From Pseudomonadota bacterium (GTDB taxonomy: Bacteria > Pseudomonadota > Alphaproteobacteria > Rhizobiales > Xanthobacteraceae): a stretch of DNA of 64,000 nucleotides. Location of the stretch: assembly GCA_023451825.1 (NCBI GenBank), contig JAEXYA010000008.1, positions 123,558-187,557 on the forward strand, written 5' to 3'. How positions within the stretch are numbered: the first letter of the stretch is position 1; each line of letters opens with the position of its first letter. The notes under the pieces were generated by a model. It was given only the letters and a program-made list of their open reading frames with translations, was not told where the DNA came from and made no database searches. A program made the position numbers and the translations under genes. This document shows, piece by piece, positions 63,695 to 64,000 of this stretch.

Positions 63695-63719
63695 GGCGGC
63701 GGGATTGTATCCCGCCGCC
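63695..63719 (+). terminator. GC-rich hairpin after the curlin gene
   Basis: Arms GGCGGCGGGA (63695-63704) and TCCCGCCGCC (63710-63719) pair perfectly around a TTGTA loop, eight bases after the curlin stop. It is followed by TCTTTCTCC, a weak U tract. It may partly terminate transcription so that the curlin is made in excess of the downstream gene. Confidence 0.75.
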
Positions 63720-63743
63720 TCTTTCTCCTCAGGGAGCTGCGCC

Positions 63744-64000
63744 ATGTCTGACATGGGCTTCACCTCGAAGAGAGCCGTTTCTCTCGTCGTGATTGCGATG
63801 GCTGTTTTGTCGCCGGGTTGTTTGCCGGCGAGCGCCCAGGCCGCGTCCGCAATCGAATGCCGCATCAGCGCGACAGGCCAGACTGACAATAATTTCGAAT
63901 TCCGGGAGAATCTCGTGCGTTTCACCGTGACACCCGACCGCCTTCATCTCGGCGCCGCCTTCGCTTTGCTTATGGCCGCGACTGTTGCGACTGTGACGAA
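63744..64000 (+). CDS. Secreted protein, partial, downstream of the curlin gene
   Basis: An open frame starting ATG 63744 with AGGGAG upstream encodes a signal peptide (MSDMGFTSKRAVSLVVIAMA, then CLPASAQA) and a mature start with AIECRISATGQTDNNFEF. It runs off the right edge. In the same frame a GTG at 63915, with GGGAG six bases upstream, would begin MRFTVTPDRLHLGAAFALLM, itself like a signal peptide. Position suggests a curli accessory (CsgH or CsgE-like), but no motif confirms it. Only 85 codons are visible. Confidence 0.5.
   Translation, partial: MSDMGFTSKRAVSLVVIAMAVLSPGCLPASAQAASAIECRISATGQTDNNFEFRENLVRFTVTPDRLHLGAAFALLMAATVATVT

Overview
The window looks like chromosome of an alphaproteobacterium of the Bradyrhizobium / Rhodopseudomonas / Afipia type. 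This is inferred from the moderately GC-rich sequence, a bacterial transglutaminase-like cysteine proteinase (BTLCP), an ExoY/Wza/Wzc-type exopolysaccharide (EPS) set, alphaproteobacterial-style curli genes, and a short composite palindromic repeat at the left edge. I saw no tRNA, rRNA, CRISPR array, insertion sequence or phage genes.

Layout. (1) 1-2566, minus strand: the start of murJ, then a DegT/DnrJ/EryC1 aminotransferase and a Gfo/Idh/MocA dehydrogenase that together look like a nucleotide-sugar amination pair. (2) 2946-6852: small genes, including a family of ~90-residue proteins with conserved Cys/His pairs, called here P1-P5, next to XRE-type helix-turn-helix regulators, called here X1-X4. 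A PilZ-domain protein is also present. (3) 7005-20026: a compact hybrid NRPS-PKS cluster with a Sfp-type phosphopantetheinyl transferase, a formyltransferase-led NRPS whose single adenylation domain carries two inserted enzymes, and a KS-AT-KR-DH-ACP-TE polyketide synthase. (4) 20396-50945: a large EPS locus with galE, an ExoY-like priming transferase, BTLCP, an O-antigen-ligase-like protein, Wza, five glycosyltransferases, a second polymerase-like membrane protein, a clan-A-like glycoside hydrolase, a GMC oxidoreductase, a Wzx-type flippase, a second DegT aminotransferase, a PPP-family phosphatase, the Wzc-type tyrosine kinase and several small secreted proteins. (5) 51114-56145: curli export and accessory genes (CsgG, CsgF, a curlin-repeat protein) surrounding a toxin/antitoxin-like three-gene operon. 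(6) 56499-58563: two further P-X pairs in tandem. (7) 58838-61560: an NAD-dependent epimerase and a second GMC oxidoreductase. (8) 61926-64000: a very long curlin-repeat protein and the start of another secreted protein.

How they fit together. Most of the window builds an extracellular matrix. Nucleotide-sugar enzymes, glycosyltransferases, flippase, polymerase and the Wza/Wzc exporter make a Wzx/Wzy-type polysaccharide, and the curli genes make an amyloid fibre. The NRPS-PKS makes a separate small metabolite, which I predict starts from a glycine-like unit that is N-formylated and N-methylated. The P and X families appear five and four times at the borders of these modules (near the NRPS cluster, at the EPS start, inside the EPS locus and between the curli genes). 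They are the best candidate in the window for an undescribed regulatory system. AT-rich inverted repeats that recur upstream of several genes could be operators. That link is inference.
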